From a virus, in IMG/VR virus record IMGVR_UViG_3300031216_000021, positions 1 through 42,919 of that record: a DNA stretch of 42,919 nucleotides; one strand, written 5' to 3'. Positions 1-7,700 of this stretch are shown here, in pieces. Made by a program: the position numbers and the translations under genes. The notes under the pieces are model-generated. The model was not told the origin of the DNA. It saw only the letters and a program-made list of their open reading frames with translations, and made no database searches. Position 1 is the first letter of the stretch. The number at the start of each line of letters is the position of its first letter.

Positions 1-50
1 ATGGCCCGGCTTCGGACTTCAACGCCAGCACCGTTGGCGAGGTCGTTTAA
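1..50 (+). CDS. C-terminal end of an upstream gene, probably major capsid protein A (partial)
   Basis: An open frame entering from the left edge ends at a TAA at 48-50 and encodes only about 15 residues ending in STVGEVV. The fragment is too short to identify by sequence. The call rests on synteny: a hairpin, a small Lys/Ala-tailed protein and a head-tail connector follow directly, the usual order after the major capsid gene in HK97-like phages. The second late module of this window has the same order after its recognisable capsid gene. Confidence 0.4.
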   Translation, partial: GPASDFNASTVGEVV

Positions 51-67
51 AGCTGCACCACCAACCC

Positions 68-91
68 GGGGCCGGCCACGCTGCCGGCCCC
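68..91 (+). terminator. GC-rich hairpin after capsid gene A
   Basis: GGGGCCGGC (68-76) and GCCGGCCCC (83-91) form a perfect 9-bp stem around a 6-nt loop, followed by only three T residues. It lies between the end of the probable capsid gene and the next ribosome binding site (GGAG, 97-100). The short T tract suggests partial termination or protection of the 3' end of the abundant capsid mRNA rather than full termination. Confidence 0.6.
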
Positions 92-106
92 TTTCTGGAG
101 AGCATC

Positions 107-328
107 ATGCCAAAGCAGAAAGAGAAGGCGATCAAGTTCGTTCGGGGCTACAAGGTCCAGAACGCTGAAGGCACCCAGTATCAGGTCGATCAAGTGGTGA
201 GCCTTCCCGAAGATTCGGCGAATCATTTCATCAACCGCGATGCGGCGGTCGAAGTGGAAGCCGACCAAGCCAGCAAGTCCACCAAGAAAACGGCGAGCAA
301 GAAGGCCGCGAGCAAGAAGGCCGATTGA
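107..328 (+). CDS. Small capsid-proximal protein with Lys/Ala-rich tail
   Basis: This 73-residue protein has a conserved-looking core (residues 8-45, with KFVRGYKVQNAEGTQYQVDQ) and a basic C-terminal run of Lys/Ala/Ser repeats (about residues 55-73). Small proteins of this kind often sit between capsid and connector genes in HK97-like head modules, but no function is firmly known. GGAG at 97-100 supports the ATG at 107. The stop overlaps the next start (ATTGATGATC), suggesting translational coupling. The basic tail could bind packaged DNA; that is inference. Confidence 0.6.
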   Translation: MPKQKEKAIKFVRGYKVQNAEGTQYQVDQVVSLPEDSANHFINRDAAVEVEADQASKSTKKTASKKAASKKAD

Positions 329-1146
329 TGATCAACGACGTCGTGACGGTGCCGCCCAGCGCTGAGCCTGTTGATGTTAGCTGGATCAAACAGCACACCC
401 GATTGGCCGCTGCCGTCACCGCGCACGACGACATTATTCGCGACCAGTACATGATGGCAGGCCGCGAAACCGTAGAGAACGACACCGGGCGGCTGTTTGT
501 ACAGCAGACCCGTGTGCTTTACCTTGATCGGTTTCCTGCAGCGATCAGCATCCCGCGTTCACCTGTTCGCGCGCTGGTCTCGCTGAAATATCTGGACCAG
601 TCCAATGTCGAGCGAACCTTCGATCTGGACAATCTGGTTATTGACCAGTCCGGCGAGTGGTTCCGACTTGCCCTGGCTGACGATGCGCTCTGGCCTGTAA
701 CCGATGACGCCCCGGGCGCTGTTCGTGTGGAGTACCGCGCAGGCTATGCCGCACCATTCACTGTTGATGATGCGACCGACACAATCACCGCGCCAAGCCA
801 CGACCATTCAGAAGGCGATTGTCTTCGCCCGATCACCTTTGGTGGAACGCTACCGGCTGGCCTAACGGCTCGTAATTACTTTGTTATAAACGCGGCAACC
901 GACACGCTGCAGCTGGCCGAGACGCCGGGCGGATCTGCGGTTGATATCACTGACACTGGCGCTGGTGAATTCTTTCTAGTGGCCCCGGCTGGATACTCTA
1001 TGTATTCGCGCATGGTTCTGGCAATGGCCTTGGCCGCTGCCACCTGGTTCGAAAACCGCGAAGCCGTGAACGTTGGCAACATTACCAGCCGCATGCCTAT
1101 GAGCTACGACGACCTGATTGCCGGACTGTCCCGCGTCGGTTTCTAA
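325..1146 (+). CDS. Head-tail connector protein (HK97 gp6-like) with an inserted domain
   Basis: This 273-residue protein resembles phage gp6/YqbG-like connectors that form a ring below the portal. The helical N-terminus (about 20-60, including LAAAVTAHDDIIRDQYM), the segment IPRSPVRALVSLKYLD (76-91), VRVEYRAGY (133-141) and a C-terminal AAATWFENREA helix are typical. The family is usually near 190-200 residues. The excess is a compact insert at about 146-219 with GTLPAGLTARNYFVIN and a TPGGSAVDITDTGAG motif, patterns also seen as repeat units in phage fibre or decoration proteins. Its stop overlaps the next ATG by one base. Confidence 0.75.
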   Translation: MMINDVVTVPPSAEPVDVSWIKQHTRLAAAVTAHDDIIRDQYMMAGRETVENDTGRLFVQQTRVLYLDRFPAAISIPRSPVRALVSLKYLDQSNVERTFDLDNLVIDQSGEWFRLALADDALWPVTDDAPGAVRVEYRAGYAAPFTVDDATDTITAPSHDHSEGDCLRPITFGGTLPAGLTARNYFVINAATDTLQLAETPGGSAVDITDTGAGEFFLVAPAGYSMYSRMVLAMALAAATWFENREAVNVGNITSRMPMSYDDLIAGLSRVGF

Positions 1147-1703
1147 TGCAGGTCTGCGTGCTGGCGTCCGGCCCTTCGATGTGCCAGTCCGATGCCGCGC
1201 GGGTCAGTGATTGGCGCAACGGCACCAACCGCCTGGCGATCGCGGTAAACAATACGTTTCTTCTGATGCCGATTGTTGATGCGATATTCGCAACCGACCG
1301 GCGGTGGTGGGGCCGGTATTACCCGCAAGCCAAAGCGACCGGCGCGCAGCTCTGGTGCCAGACGCCCAAACTATCGGACCAACTAAATATCAACGCAACT
1401 GAGTGGACATCAGACTCGGGCAACAGCGGCGAACGGGCGCTCAGGTTGGCTGCTGAGGGCTTTCAGGCTACCCGCATTATCTTGATTGGTTTCGATATGG
1501 AAGACAGCGCGCAGAAGCACTGGCACGGCCCGCACCCGAAAGGCTGGCCCAACCCAGAGCCGTCGCACTTCGTCCTGTGGCGCAACTGGATCGGCCGGCT
1601 GGTCGCTACGCACCCAAACATTGACTGGGTGAACGCCTCAAGACAAACCGCGCTGGAGTGCATCCCGCGCATTGATTTGGAGACTGCCCTGTGCCTGTCT
1701 TGA
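1146..1703 (+). CDS. Norphogenetic-type phage protein (DUF115/6-HMP-kinase-like)
   Basis: The 185-residue product starts VCVLASGPSMCQSDAA and contains AIAVNNTFLLMPIVDAIFATDRRWW, then a Rossmann-like ATRIILIGFDME and a His-rich KHWHGPHPKGWPNP segment. This pattern is known from phage proteins called norphogenetic protein and from DUF115-like enzymes related to sugar-transfer or pterophosphokinase-like folds; the reaction is unknown. It sits inside a head-tail connector operon, between connector and head-closure genes, so it is an accessory gene. It overlaps the next gene by 13 nt. Whether it modifies virion or host surface is inference. Confidence 0.6.
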   Translation: MQVCVLASGPSMCQSDAARVSDWRNGTNRLAIAVNNTFLLMPIVDAIFATDRRWWGRYYPQAKATGAQLWCQTPKLSDQLNINATEWTSDSGNSGERALRLAAEGFQATRIILIGFDMEDSAQKHWHGPHPKGWPNPEPSHFVLWRNWIGRLVATHPNIDWVNASRQTALECIPRIDLETALCLS

Positions 1704-2293
1704 TTACCGGATGCGCCCGATCAGGCACGAGCTTGACCGCCAGCATATTCAAGGCCCACGGGCTCGACCTTGGCACCGTGAACGGACTGTTTGAAAACAC
1801 CTCCATTCGAGAACACCTTCTAAAACCGATGATCGAGCGGGCAGGCGGTGATCGGCTTGGGCAATCTCGCTTGCCGAGTATTGGCGTAAGCCCGCCCGTT
1901 TCGTCCCTGCGTGCGCGCGTTGAAAAGCATTTCACTGGGCCATGGGCCTACAAAGACGCCAAGCTGTCATTGGTCTGGCGCACCTGGGCTGATGCCTTCC
2001 CAGAAGCGAAATGGGTCATCGTTCGCCGATCAGTGGAATCAATCGCCAAGTCGTGCATGGATACGTCATTCATGCGGGCCTACCAGACGGAATCAGAGTG
2101 GCACGACTGGGCCATTGCTTGCATCTGGCGTCTGCAGGATTTGCGATGCTCGATGAAGTGCCCTGAAATTGACATGGATCAAGTCATGCGCGGCAACTTT
2201 GAAAGCATGCGCAAAGCGTTCGAGTATTGCGAAATCGAGTTTGAACAGCCGCTGGCTGAATCACTACTGGACCCGACGAAATGGCGACACTGA
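1691..2293 (+). CDS. Sulfotransferase-family P-loop protein
   Basis: The 200-residue product opens with VLITGCARSGTSLTASIFKAHG, which matches the 5'-phosphosulfate loop of PAPS-dependent sulfotransferases (GxxRSGTS). A second motif, WVIVRRSVESIAKS (about 114-127), matches the 3'-phosphate-binding R/S segment. The start is GTG at 1691, overlapping the previous gene. In this position it is an accessory gene in the connector operon and may work with the preceding enzyme-like protein. Substrate is unknown; a general nucleotide-binding role without sulfation cannot be excluded. Confidence 0.65.
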   Translation: MPVLITGCARSGTSLTASIFKAHGLDLGTVNGLFENTSIREHLLKPMIERAGGDRLGQSRLPSIGVSPPVSSLRARVEKHFTGPWAYKDAKLSLVWRTWADAFPEAKWVIVRRSVESIAKSCMDTSFMRAYQTESEWHDWAIACIWRLQDLRCSMKCPEIDMDQVMRGNFESMRKAFEYCEIEFEQPLAESLLDPTKWRH

Positions 2294-2625
2294 GCTCATT
2301 AGGCGCGATGCGTCACAGCATCAACGTGCAGGAATACACCGAGACTACGAACCCCCAAACCGGCGTGCGAACACGCAGTTGGTCCGACAAATACACCGAC
2401 GTGCCGGCCGCTTATCGCGCTTTAACGTCACGCGAGCAACAGGCAGCATCGGCCAGAAACAGCGAGGTTTCGGTTGAGTTCGAGATGCACGCCGGACTAG
2501 CCATAACAGCAGCCAATCGTATTGTTTTCGAGGGCGACGTGTACGAGATCGAGCCGCCAACCTTGGACGAAACACGCCAGCGCCGAATGAAGATCAAAGC
2601 CGCCCGAGGCATGACCGATGGCTGA
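2281..2625 (+). CDS. Phage head closure / head-tail adaptor protein
   Basis: This 114-residue protein has the familiar opening LGAMRHSINVQEYTE, then TRSWSDKYTDVPAAYRALTSREQQAA and a C-terminal RIVFEGDVYEIEPP segment. These match the SPP1 gp16/HK97 gp7-like head closure family, small beta-barrel proteins that seal the connector after packaging. It overlaps the end of the sulfotransferase gene by 13 nt. ATG at 2308 is an alternative start, but family members usually carry several residues before the MRHR-like motif, so 2281 is preferred. Confidence 0.8.
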   Translation: MATLSSLGAMRHSINVQEYTETTNPQTGVRTRSWSDKYTDVPAAYRALTSREQQAASARNSEVSVEFEMHAGLAITAANRIVFEGDVYEIEPPTLDETRQRRMKIKAARGMTDG

Positions 2626-3070
2626 TCGATCAGAAGTCAAAGGCCTCGCGGAACTGCTGAACACACTGAGCAAGCTGCCGGATCATGTGGCGCCCCAGGG
2701 CGGTGGGCCGATCAATAAAGCGCTATTCAAAGCCGCTGGCATCTGGCGCGATCAGGCGCAAGCCAATGCGGCGGGTTTGGGGCCAGGCAATCACGCGCGC
2801 AAAGGCTTTTCGATCGTTGGACGGCTGAAGGACAACATCCTTCGCCGGCGTGATCCTGAGCCAGAACGTGACGGCCACTACGCCCGAGTGAGTGTCGGAT
2901 ATGCCGCGCGGTTTTATTGGGGCGGCTTCGTCGAGAACGGCACCGAGAAACAGGCCGCGCAGCCCTTTCTTCGACCGACACTGGATCAGTCCGGCGATGA
3001 ACCGATTAACGTTTTCGCGGCTGCTCTGTCGCGCGATATTGCAAGAATCACCAAGAGGCTGGCCAAGTGA
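2618..3070 (+). CDS. HK97 gp10-like tail-completion protein
   Basis: The 150-residue product has the hallmarks of the HK97 gp10/neck family: an N-terminal GLAELLNTLSKLP helix, KALFKAAGIWRDQAQANA, a basic middle and a FYWGGFVENGTEKQAAQPFLRP motif. Such proteins act at the head-tail joining region during tail completion. It overlaps both neighbours (start within the head closure gene, stop TGA overlapping the GTG start of the next gene). Confidence 0.8.
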   Translation: MADRSEVKGLAELLNTLSKLPDHVAPQGGGPINKALFKAAGIWRDQAQANAAGLGPGNHARKGFSIVGRLKDNILRRRDPEPERDGHYARVSVGYAARFYWGGFVENGTEKQAAQPFLRPTLDQSGDEPINVFAAALSRDIARITKRLAK

Positions 3071-3420
3071 TACCGCCAATCTATGAATGGCTGAACGTCG
3101 CCGCCGTCAATGCGATTGCAGGGACGCGGCTGTACCCGTTCGGCGATGCCGGGGACAGCCCGGCCTATCCCTACGCCACTTGGTTTCTGCCTTCCAGCGG
3201 TGCCGAGAATTATATTTCAGAAGTTCCAACGATTGACCGTGATCGAGTACAGATCGACTGCTGGGCGCAAACGCCACAGGATGCTCTGGACCTGGCCACG
3301 GCTGTTCGCAACGTGATGGACGCTCGGGGCCATCAGCACGTTCGCATCGTTCACCCGATCGATCCCGACACCAAAAGCTATCGTGTGCAACTCGACTACA
3401 CGGTCTGGCAGCCTCGCTAG
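3067..3420 (+). CDS. DUF3168-type tail terminator/completion protein
   Basis: This 117-residue protein reads IYEWLNVAAVNAIAGTRLYP, YPYATWFLPS, DRVQIDCWAQTPQDALDLA and a C-terminal SYRVQLDYTVW, the standard order of DUF3168 tail-completion proteins (lambda gpU-like role, capping the tail tube). It starts at GTG 3067 in a GTGA overlap with the previous gene. A strong hairpin with a T run follows, so it is the last gene before an internal terminator. Confidence 0.8.
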   Translation: MIPPIYEWLNVAAVNAIAGTRLYPFGDAGDSPAYPYATWFLPSSGAENYISEVPTIDRDRVQIDCWAQTPQDALDLATAVRNVMDARGHQHVRIVHPIDPDTKSYRVQLDYTVWQPR

Positions 3421-3445
3421 AACCCGTAGTTCAACTCATTATTTC

Positions 3446-3468
3446 CCGCCGTTCTGGCGGTTTTTTTT
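3446..3468 (+). terminator. Rho-independent terminator before tail tube gene A
   Basis: CCGCC (3446-3450) and GGCGG (3456-3460) form a stem with a GTTCT loop, followed by eight T residues (3461-3468). The stem is short but the T run is long. It separates head-completion genes from the tail tube gene, as often seen in siphophages to raise tail tube expression relative to upstream genes. An AAAGGAG Shine-Dalgarno sequence follows. Confidence 0.7.
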
Positions 3469-3482
3469 AAAGGAGAACAATC

Positions 3483-3947
3483 ATGTCGGAGCTTAAAACC
3501 CAGGGAACTCACCTGTTCCTGCTTGACGATGCCGACACCGGCAACGAAGTGCGAAAACTCGGCCAGATTACTGGCGGCACGGGTGTTGGTGGTGAAGCTG
3601 GAGAGATTGACGTCACAGACCTTGATTCTGAGGCAATGGAATACTTGACGGCACTCAAGGACAACGGCAGCCTATCGCTGAACGTCAACTGGGACCCGCA
3701 GAACCAAAGCCATCAGACGATCGATGCTCTGGTGGGCGGTGACAACAAGCGCATTCTGATCTGCTGTTCAGAGTCGGCGACTGATCCGAGCTTTACATCG
3801 GCATTTGTGCTTCCTACTGATCGCACGGTCCTGGACTTCACTGCTGGCATTCGCGCGTTTCAGAAGGACTTCACCACGAACGAAGTCTGGCGGGCCAGCA
3901 TCACAATGCGTATCTCAGGCGACATCACCATCACCCCAGCGAGCTGA
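3483..3947 (+). CDS. Major tail tube protein A
   Basis: The 154-residue product contains LKTQGTHLFLLDDAD, GEAGEIDVTDLDSEAMEYLTALKDNGSLSLNVNWD and a C-terminal WRASITMRISGDI. The VTDLDS...L..L.D.G..S..V.W pattern is typical of phage tail tube proteins of the TP901-1/lambda V superfamily. It follows a terminator and a strong ribosome binding site (AAAGGAGAAC, 3469-3478) and precedes the tail chaperone, the normal siphophage order. Confidence 0.75.
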   Translation: MSELKTQGTHLFLLDDADTGNEVRKLGQITGGTGVGGEAGEIDVTDLDSEAMEYLTALKDNGSLSLNVNWDPQNQSHQTIDALVGGDNKRILICCSESATDPSFTSAFVLPTDRTVLDFTAGIRAFQKDFTTNEVWRASITMRISGDITITPAS

Positions 3948-3952
3948 TACCC

Positions 3953-4384
3953 ATGAAACTTAATCAGTACATCAACCAAGCACGGGCAGACATTCTGCCC
4001 GTTTCTATCAAGGGCAACGAGATCGACGACGTGTACTTTCGCCGACTCTCAGCGGGCGAAGGATTGCAGCTCAAAGAAGCGTTTTCAGGATTGCTCAATA
4101 CAGCCGGATCAGCAGCGGCAAGTATTGCCAAGGGTGACGCCGAAGAGGCGGGCGCTGAAGCTGCGGCCAAACTATCCCCCGCGCAGCTGAAGGCACTGTT
4201 CGAGTTTCAAGCGTTGTTCGCATTTCTGCACTTGGGAGTCAAAGACGGATCACGCGCCTACACCGACCGCAAGGCCTTCGACGATGAGGTGCCCGACGAG
4301 TTCGTTCAGGCGTTCTATCAGGCTGGCAGCGAGCACAAGCAGAAAACCGAGCCCAGCGCCAAGGAGGCCGAGGGAAACTCCTAG
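3953..4384 (+). CDS. Tail assembly chaperone G (A module)
   Basis: This 143-residue protein sits between tail tube and tape measure, the universal place of lambda gpG-type chaperones, which coat the tape measure during tail assembly. It has a beta-rich N-terminus (ILPVSIKGNEIDDVYFRRLSAGEG) and an acidic, Ala/Glu-rich C-terminus. Its last codons are GAG GGA AAC TCC TAG, containing a perfectly phased slippery heptamer, so a fraction of ribosomes should make a longer GT product. Confidence 0.75.
   Translation: MKLNQYINQARADILPVSIKGNEIDDVYFRRLSAGEGLQLKEAFSGLLNTAGSAAASIAKGDAEEAGAEAAAKLSPAQLKALFEFQALFAFLHLGVKDGSRAYTDRKAFDDEVPDEFVQAFYQAGSEHKQKTEPSAKEAEGNS
4372..4378 (+). promoter_or_regulatory. Programmed -1 frameshift site GGGAAAC (A module)
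   Basis: The heptamer G GGA AAC is in the X XXY YYZ phase relative to the G frame, two codons before its TAG stop. Slipping back one base gives CTC CTA GAC at 4378 and an uninterrupted frame through 4728. The layout (G, slippery site, T in the -1 frame, then tape measure) is the conserved tail chaperone arrangement known from lambda. I did not identify a confident downstream pseudoknot. Confidence 0.85.
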
Positions 4385-4407
4385 ACTCCGAAGCGCTTCG
4401 TCTTTGT

Positions 4408-4728
4408 ATGCGAGTGGCTGACCGTCATGGTCGGTCACTCTCTGAAGTGCTCTCGGAGTATCCCGACTGGGAAATGTCCTATTGGGCCAGCTACTACGCG
4501 CGCGAGCCTGACTCTGGCCGTCGTGTTGAATACATGCTTGCCCGTTTTCTGTCGACCTATCTATCAGCGCACAGCAAAAAAGGCCACCAGCCACCCAAGC
4601 CGGCTGATCTGGTTCTGCCTGACTGGTATCGCGAAAACCATCAACCCACTGCATCCCGTGACGACGTGAACATGCTTATTGAGCTGTTTTCAGAATCAGG
4701 CATTCCGGTCCGCGTGAACAAGAGGTAA
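4408..4728 (+). CDS. Tail assembly chaperone T, expressed as a G-T frameshift fusion (A module)
   Basis: The frame is open from 4378, where the -1 shift enters, to 4728 (117 codons); the first ATG is at 4408. Residues include SEVLSEYPDWEMSYWASYYARE, which fits the T domain (a Pro-Asp-Trp...W..Y pattern) that recruits tail tube protein. No good Shine-Dalgarno sequence was seen before 4408, so synthesis as a GT fusion is more likely than independent translation. The tape measure starts 5 nt after the stop. Confidence 0.75.
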   Translation: MRVADRHGRSLSEVLSEYPDWEMSYWASYYAREPDSGRRVEYMLARFLSTYLSAHSKKGHQPPKPADLVLPDWYRENHQPTASRDDVNMLIELFSESGIPVRVNKR

Positions 4729-4732
4729 CACC

Positions 4733-7700
4733 GTGTCCACATCCCTTGGCCGTCTAGTTCTGGATATGGCAGCAAACGCTGCCGGATTCGAACGAGACAT
4801 GCAGCAGATCAGCCGGTCTGCCAAGAAAGAGCTGAACAAGGTCAATCGTGAATTGTTCTTTGCTCAGCGCGACCTGGACGCCGCACGGGGCAAGGTCACA
4901 AAGCTGGCCACGGCATTTGGCGCGCTGAGCGGCGCAGGCCTGGCCATTGCGGGACGTGAGCTGCGCCGTTTCACGCAAGAGGCTGACGGGCTCGACAAGG
5001 TGTCCCGCACGGTCTCTCTGACCGTTGGGGAACTTCAAGAGCTTCGGTTTGCTGCAGAGCAGGCCGCGGGCGTTACCAGCCAAACGCTCGACATGGCCAT
5101 GCAGAGATTTGCACGGCGCGTAGGCGAAGCCGCGAACGACACCGGTGAACTGAACACGATCGTCAAAGAGCTTGGCGTCGAGCTGCGCAATGCAGATGGC
5201 AGCCTGAAGTCTCAAACCGAACTGCTGGGCATCTTCGCCGACGAAATCTCAAAGGCGGGAAGCGAGCAGGAAGCGCTGCGCATTGCCTTCAAGCTGTTCG
5301 ACTCCGAAGGCGCGCGTATGGTCACCATGCTGCGTCAGGGATCAGGTGAAATCGAGCGGCTGCGTGAGCAATTCCGGCAGACCGGGGCGACCATTTCAGG
5401 CGATACGGTAGAGGCCACCGTTCGCTTCAATGATGCAATGGGCGTCCTAAGCCAGAACCTAGCCGGAATGCGCAATGCGTTCATGGCTGATCTGATCGAG
5501 CCGCTGTCTGACTACGCCGATTTCCTGGCCAACACGGAGCAGGGTCAGCGCGTATTCAAGCAACTGCTCGAAGATGTAGGCCGAGCCGCTCAGGTCACTG
5601 GAACAATTATTGCAGTCGGATTCACCGGCGCGCTGGTTAAAGCGATCGTTCAAATGGCGCTGGCCGAGGTCCGGGTCGCTCGCTTGACCGCCGCCAAATT
5701 AACACTGAACGGCGCGTCCAGATCGGCGGCCATTGGCGTGACTCTATTTGGTCGGGCGGTGGCTATTGCAACCGGCCCTGTAGGCGTCACCATTGCCCTT
5801 CTGTCAACGCTCGGCATCACATACCTGTCGCTCCAAGACAACATCCGGGCAGCGGGCGAAGAGTTTGACGAGTTCACCAGCCGAATCGACCGAGCGCGAG
5901 AATCAACGGTTGCATTCCGATCTGCTCAGCTTCAATCAGACCTGATCGAGATTGGTGCCCGCGTTTCTGATATCAACGCAGAACTTGAACGCCTGCAGCG
6001 AATTCAGATTGGGATGGAACAGGCCCAGTTTGGAGATCCACGCCTACCGGAAGAAATGGCCGATCGGGTGCGTGAGCTAACCTCAGAGCAAAACGACCTG
6101 CGCAAGTCCGCTGGTGTATTGAATGATCAGCTTGAGCAGCTGAACACGGCCACAGAAGGAGCTTCCGAAGCCACTGAAACCAGCACAGCGACGGTTGAAG
6201 ACCTGGGTCGCGCTGTTGATTCGATTGCGGCCAGCCTGCAGAACCAGATTGATCGACTGCGTGAAGAAAAGATCGAAACCATCGGCGGCACCCGGGCGCT
6301 GTTGGACTACACCATCGCCAAGGAAGCCGCCAACGGTGCCACCGTCGAACAGATCCGCGAGCTGCAGCTCTTGCGCGATGAGCTTCTGGACGAGCAAGAC
6401 GCCCTGGAAGCGGCCACCGGCGCGATGGAAGAACGCCAGCGCCAGGCTGAAGAAATGGCAAATCAGATGCGCGAGGTCGCTGCTGCGTTCATCGAGGCCG
6501 CCACTGGCGTTCGCATCTTCAATGATGAGAACCAGCGCGGGGCTGGGGCGGGGCAGTCTAGTGGTGGCGCCTTCAGCGCTATCGGCGCGGGCTTAGCGCA
6601 GTCGATTTTCAATGGCCAGTCGATCGGTGATGCGCTGGGCTCGGCATTCACCGGATTTGGCTCGCAAGAACTCGGCAAGGTCGCTGATAAATTCTTCGAG
6701 GACGCGGCCACCAAAGGCATCGGCACGGCCTTCGAAAACAGCAAAACACAAAAAGGGGTGGCGGGAGGCTTCGCGATGGCGATCGGCCAAGCCTTTCAGG
6801 GGCAGTATGGGGCGGCGATCGGCGGCGCCATTGGTACGGCGGTTGCCGGACCTATCGGCGGCATGATCGGCCAGGTCTTGGGCAGCCTCATCGATGGGCT
6901 GATCGGCGAAAAGGCGGTCGAGATTCAATTCAGGGGCAGCCAGGGCAGCACCGGAAGCGACCGCACTGATCGCAGCATTGACACGGCACTGGGGCAGGTC
7001 GACATCCGATTCCGCCGCATCGAGGGGCAGGCCCGCTCCCAGTTCGTCAACGCCCTGGAAGAGATGGACGCCAGCATCGCCGCATCGCTTCGCGGCACCG
7101 GGCTGTTGCCGCAGGCCAGAGAAGCGGCCGATCGCTTCGGCGGCGACACCGGTGATTTCGATAACGACGTCGAGGCGGCACTGCGCCAGCGACTGAATGC
7201 GATCGTGAGAACCTTCGATTCCTTTGTCGCGGATTTCGTGAATTCGTCCGAGTCGCTTGAGGGGCAGCTGGAGAACCTGGCCAGCGTCATGGCCGTCAAT
7301 CGCAGCCTGCTGGCCGGTGCCACGCTGGGCCTGCCCGCTGATTTCGTCAGCACCGTTACCCAGCCGACCCTGCCTGGCCCCGTCAACCCTGGCACACCAG
7401 GCGGCGGGGATGCGCGCGGCGGCGGGGGCGGGGGCGACTTCATCAAACAAACCGTAGCCACTATCAGCGACAGCGTCTCGGGCTTCAATGCCGCGATGCA
7501 AACCGTGGGCGAGGGCGTTGACAGCGCCACCGTGCAAACCGGCCAGCTCGCGCCCGAGCTTGCCGCCACCGTCAGTGCCCTGCTGCAAGTGCGCATCGGC
7601 AATGAGCCGCTGATCGACACCTTCGCGCGCACTTCGCAGATTCTCGGCACGCTCGACACCGCGTCGGCGCTGCTGGGCGCGCGGTTTGGTCAGACCAGAA

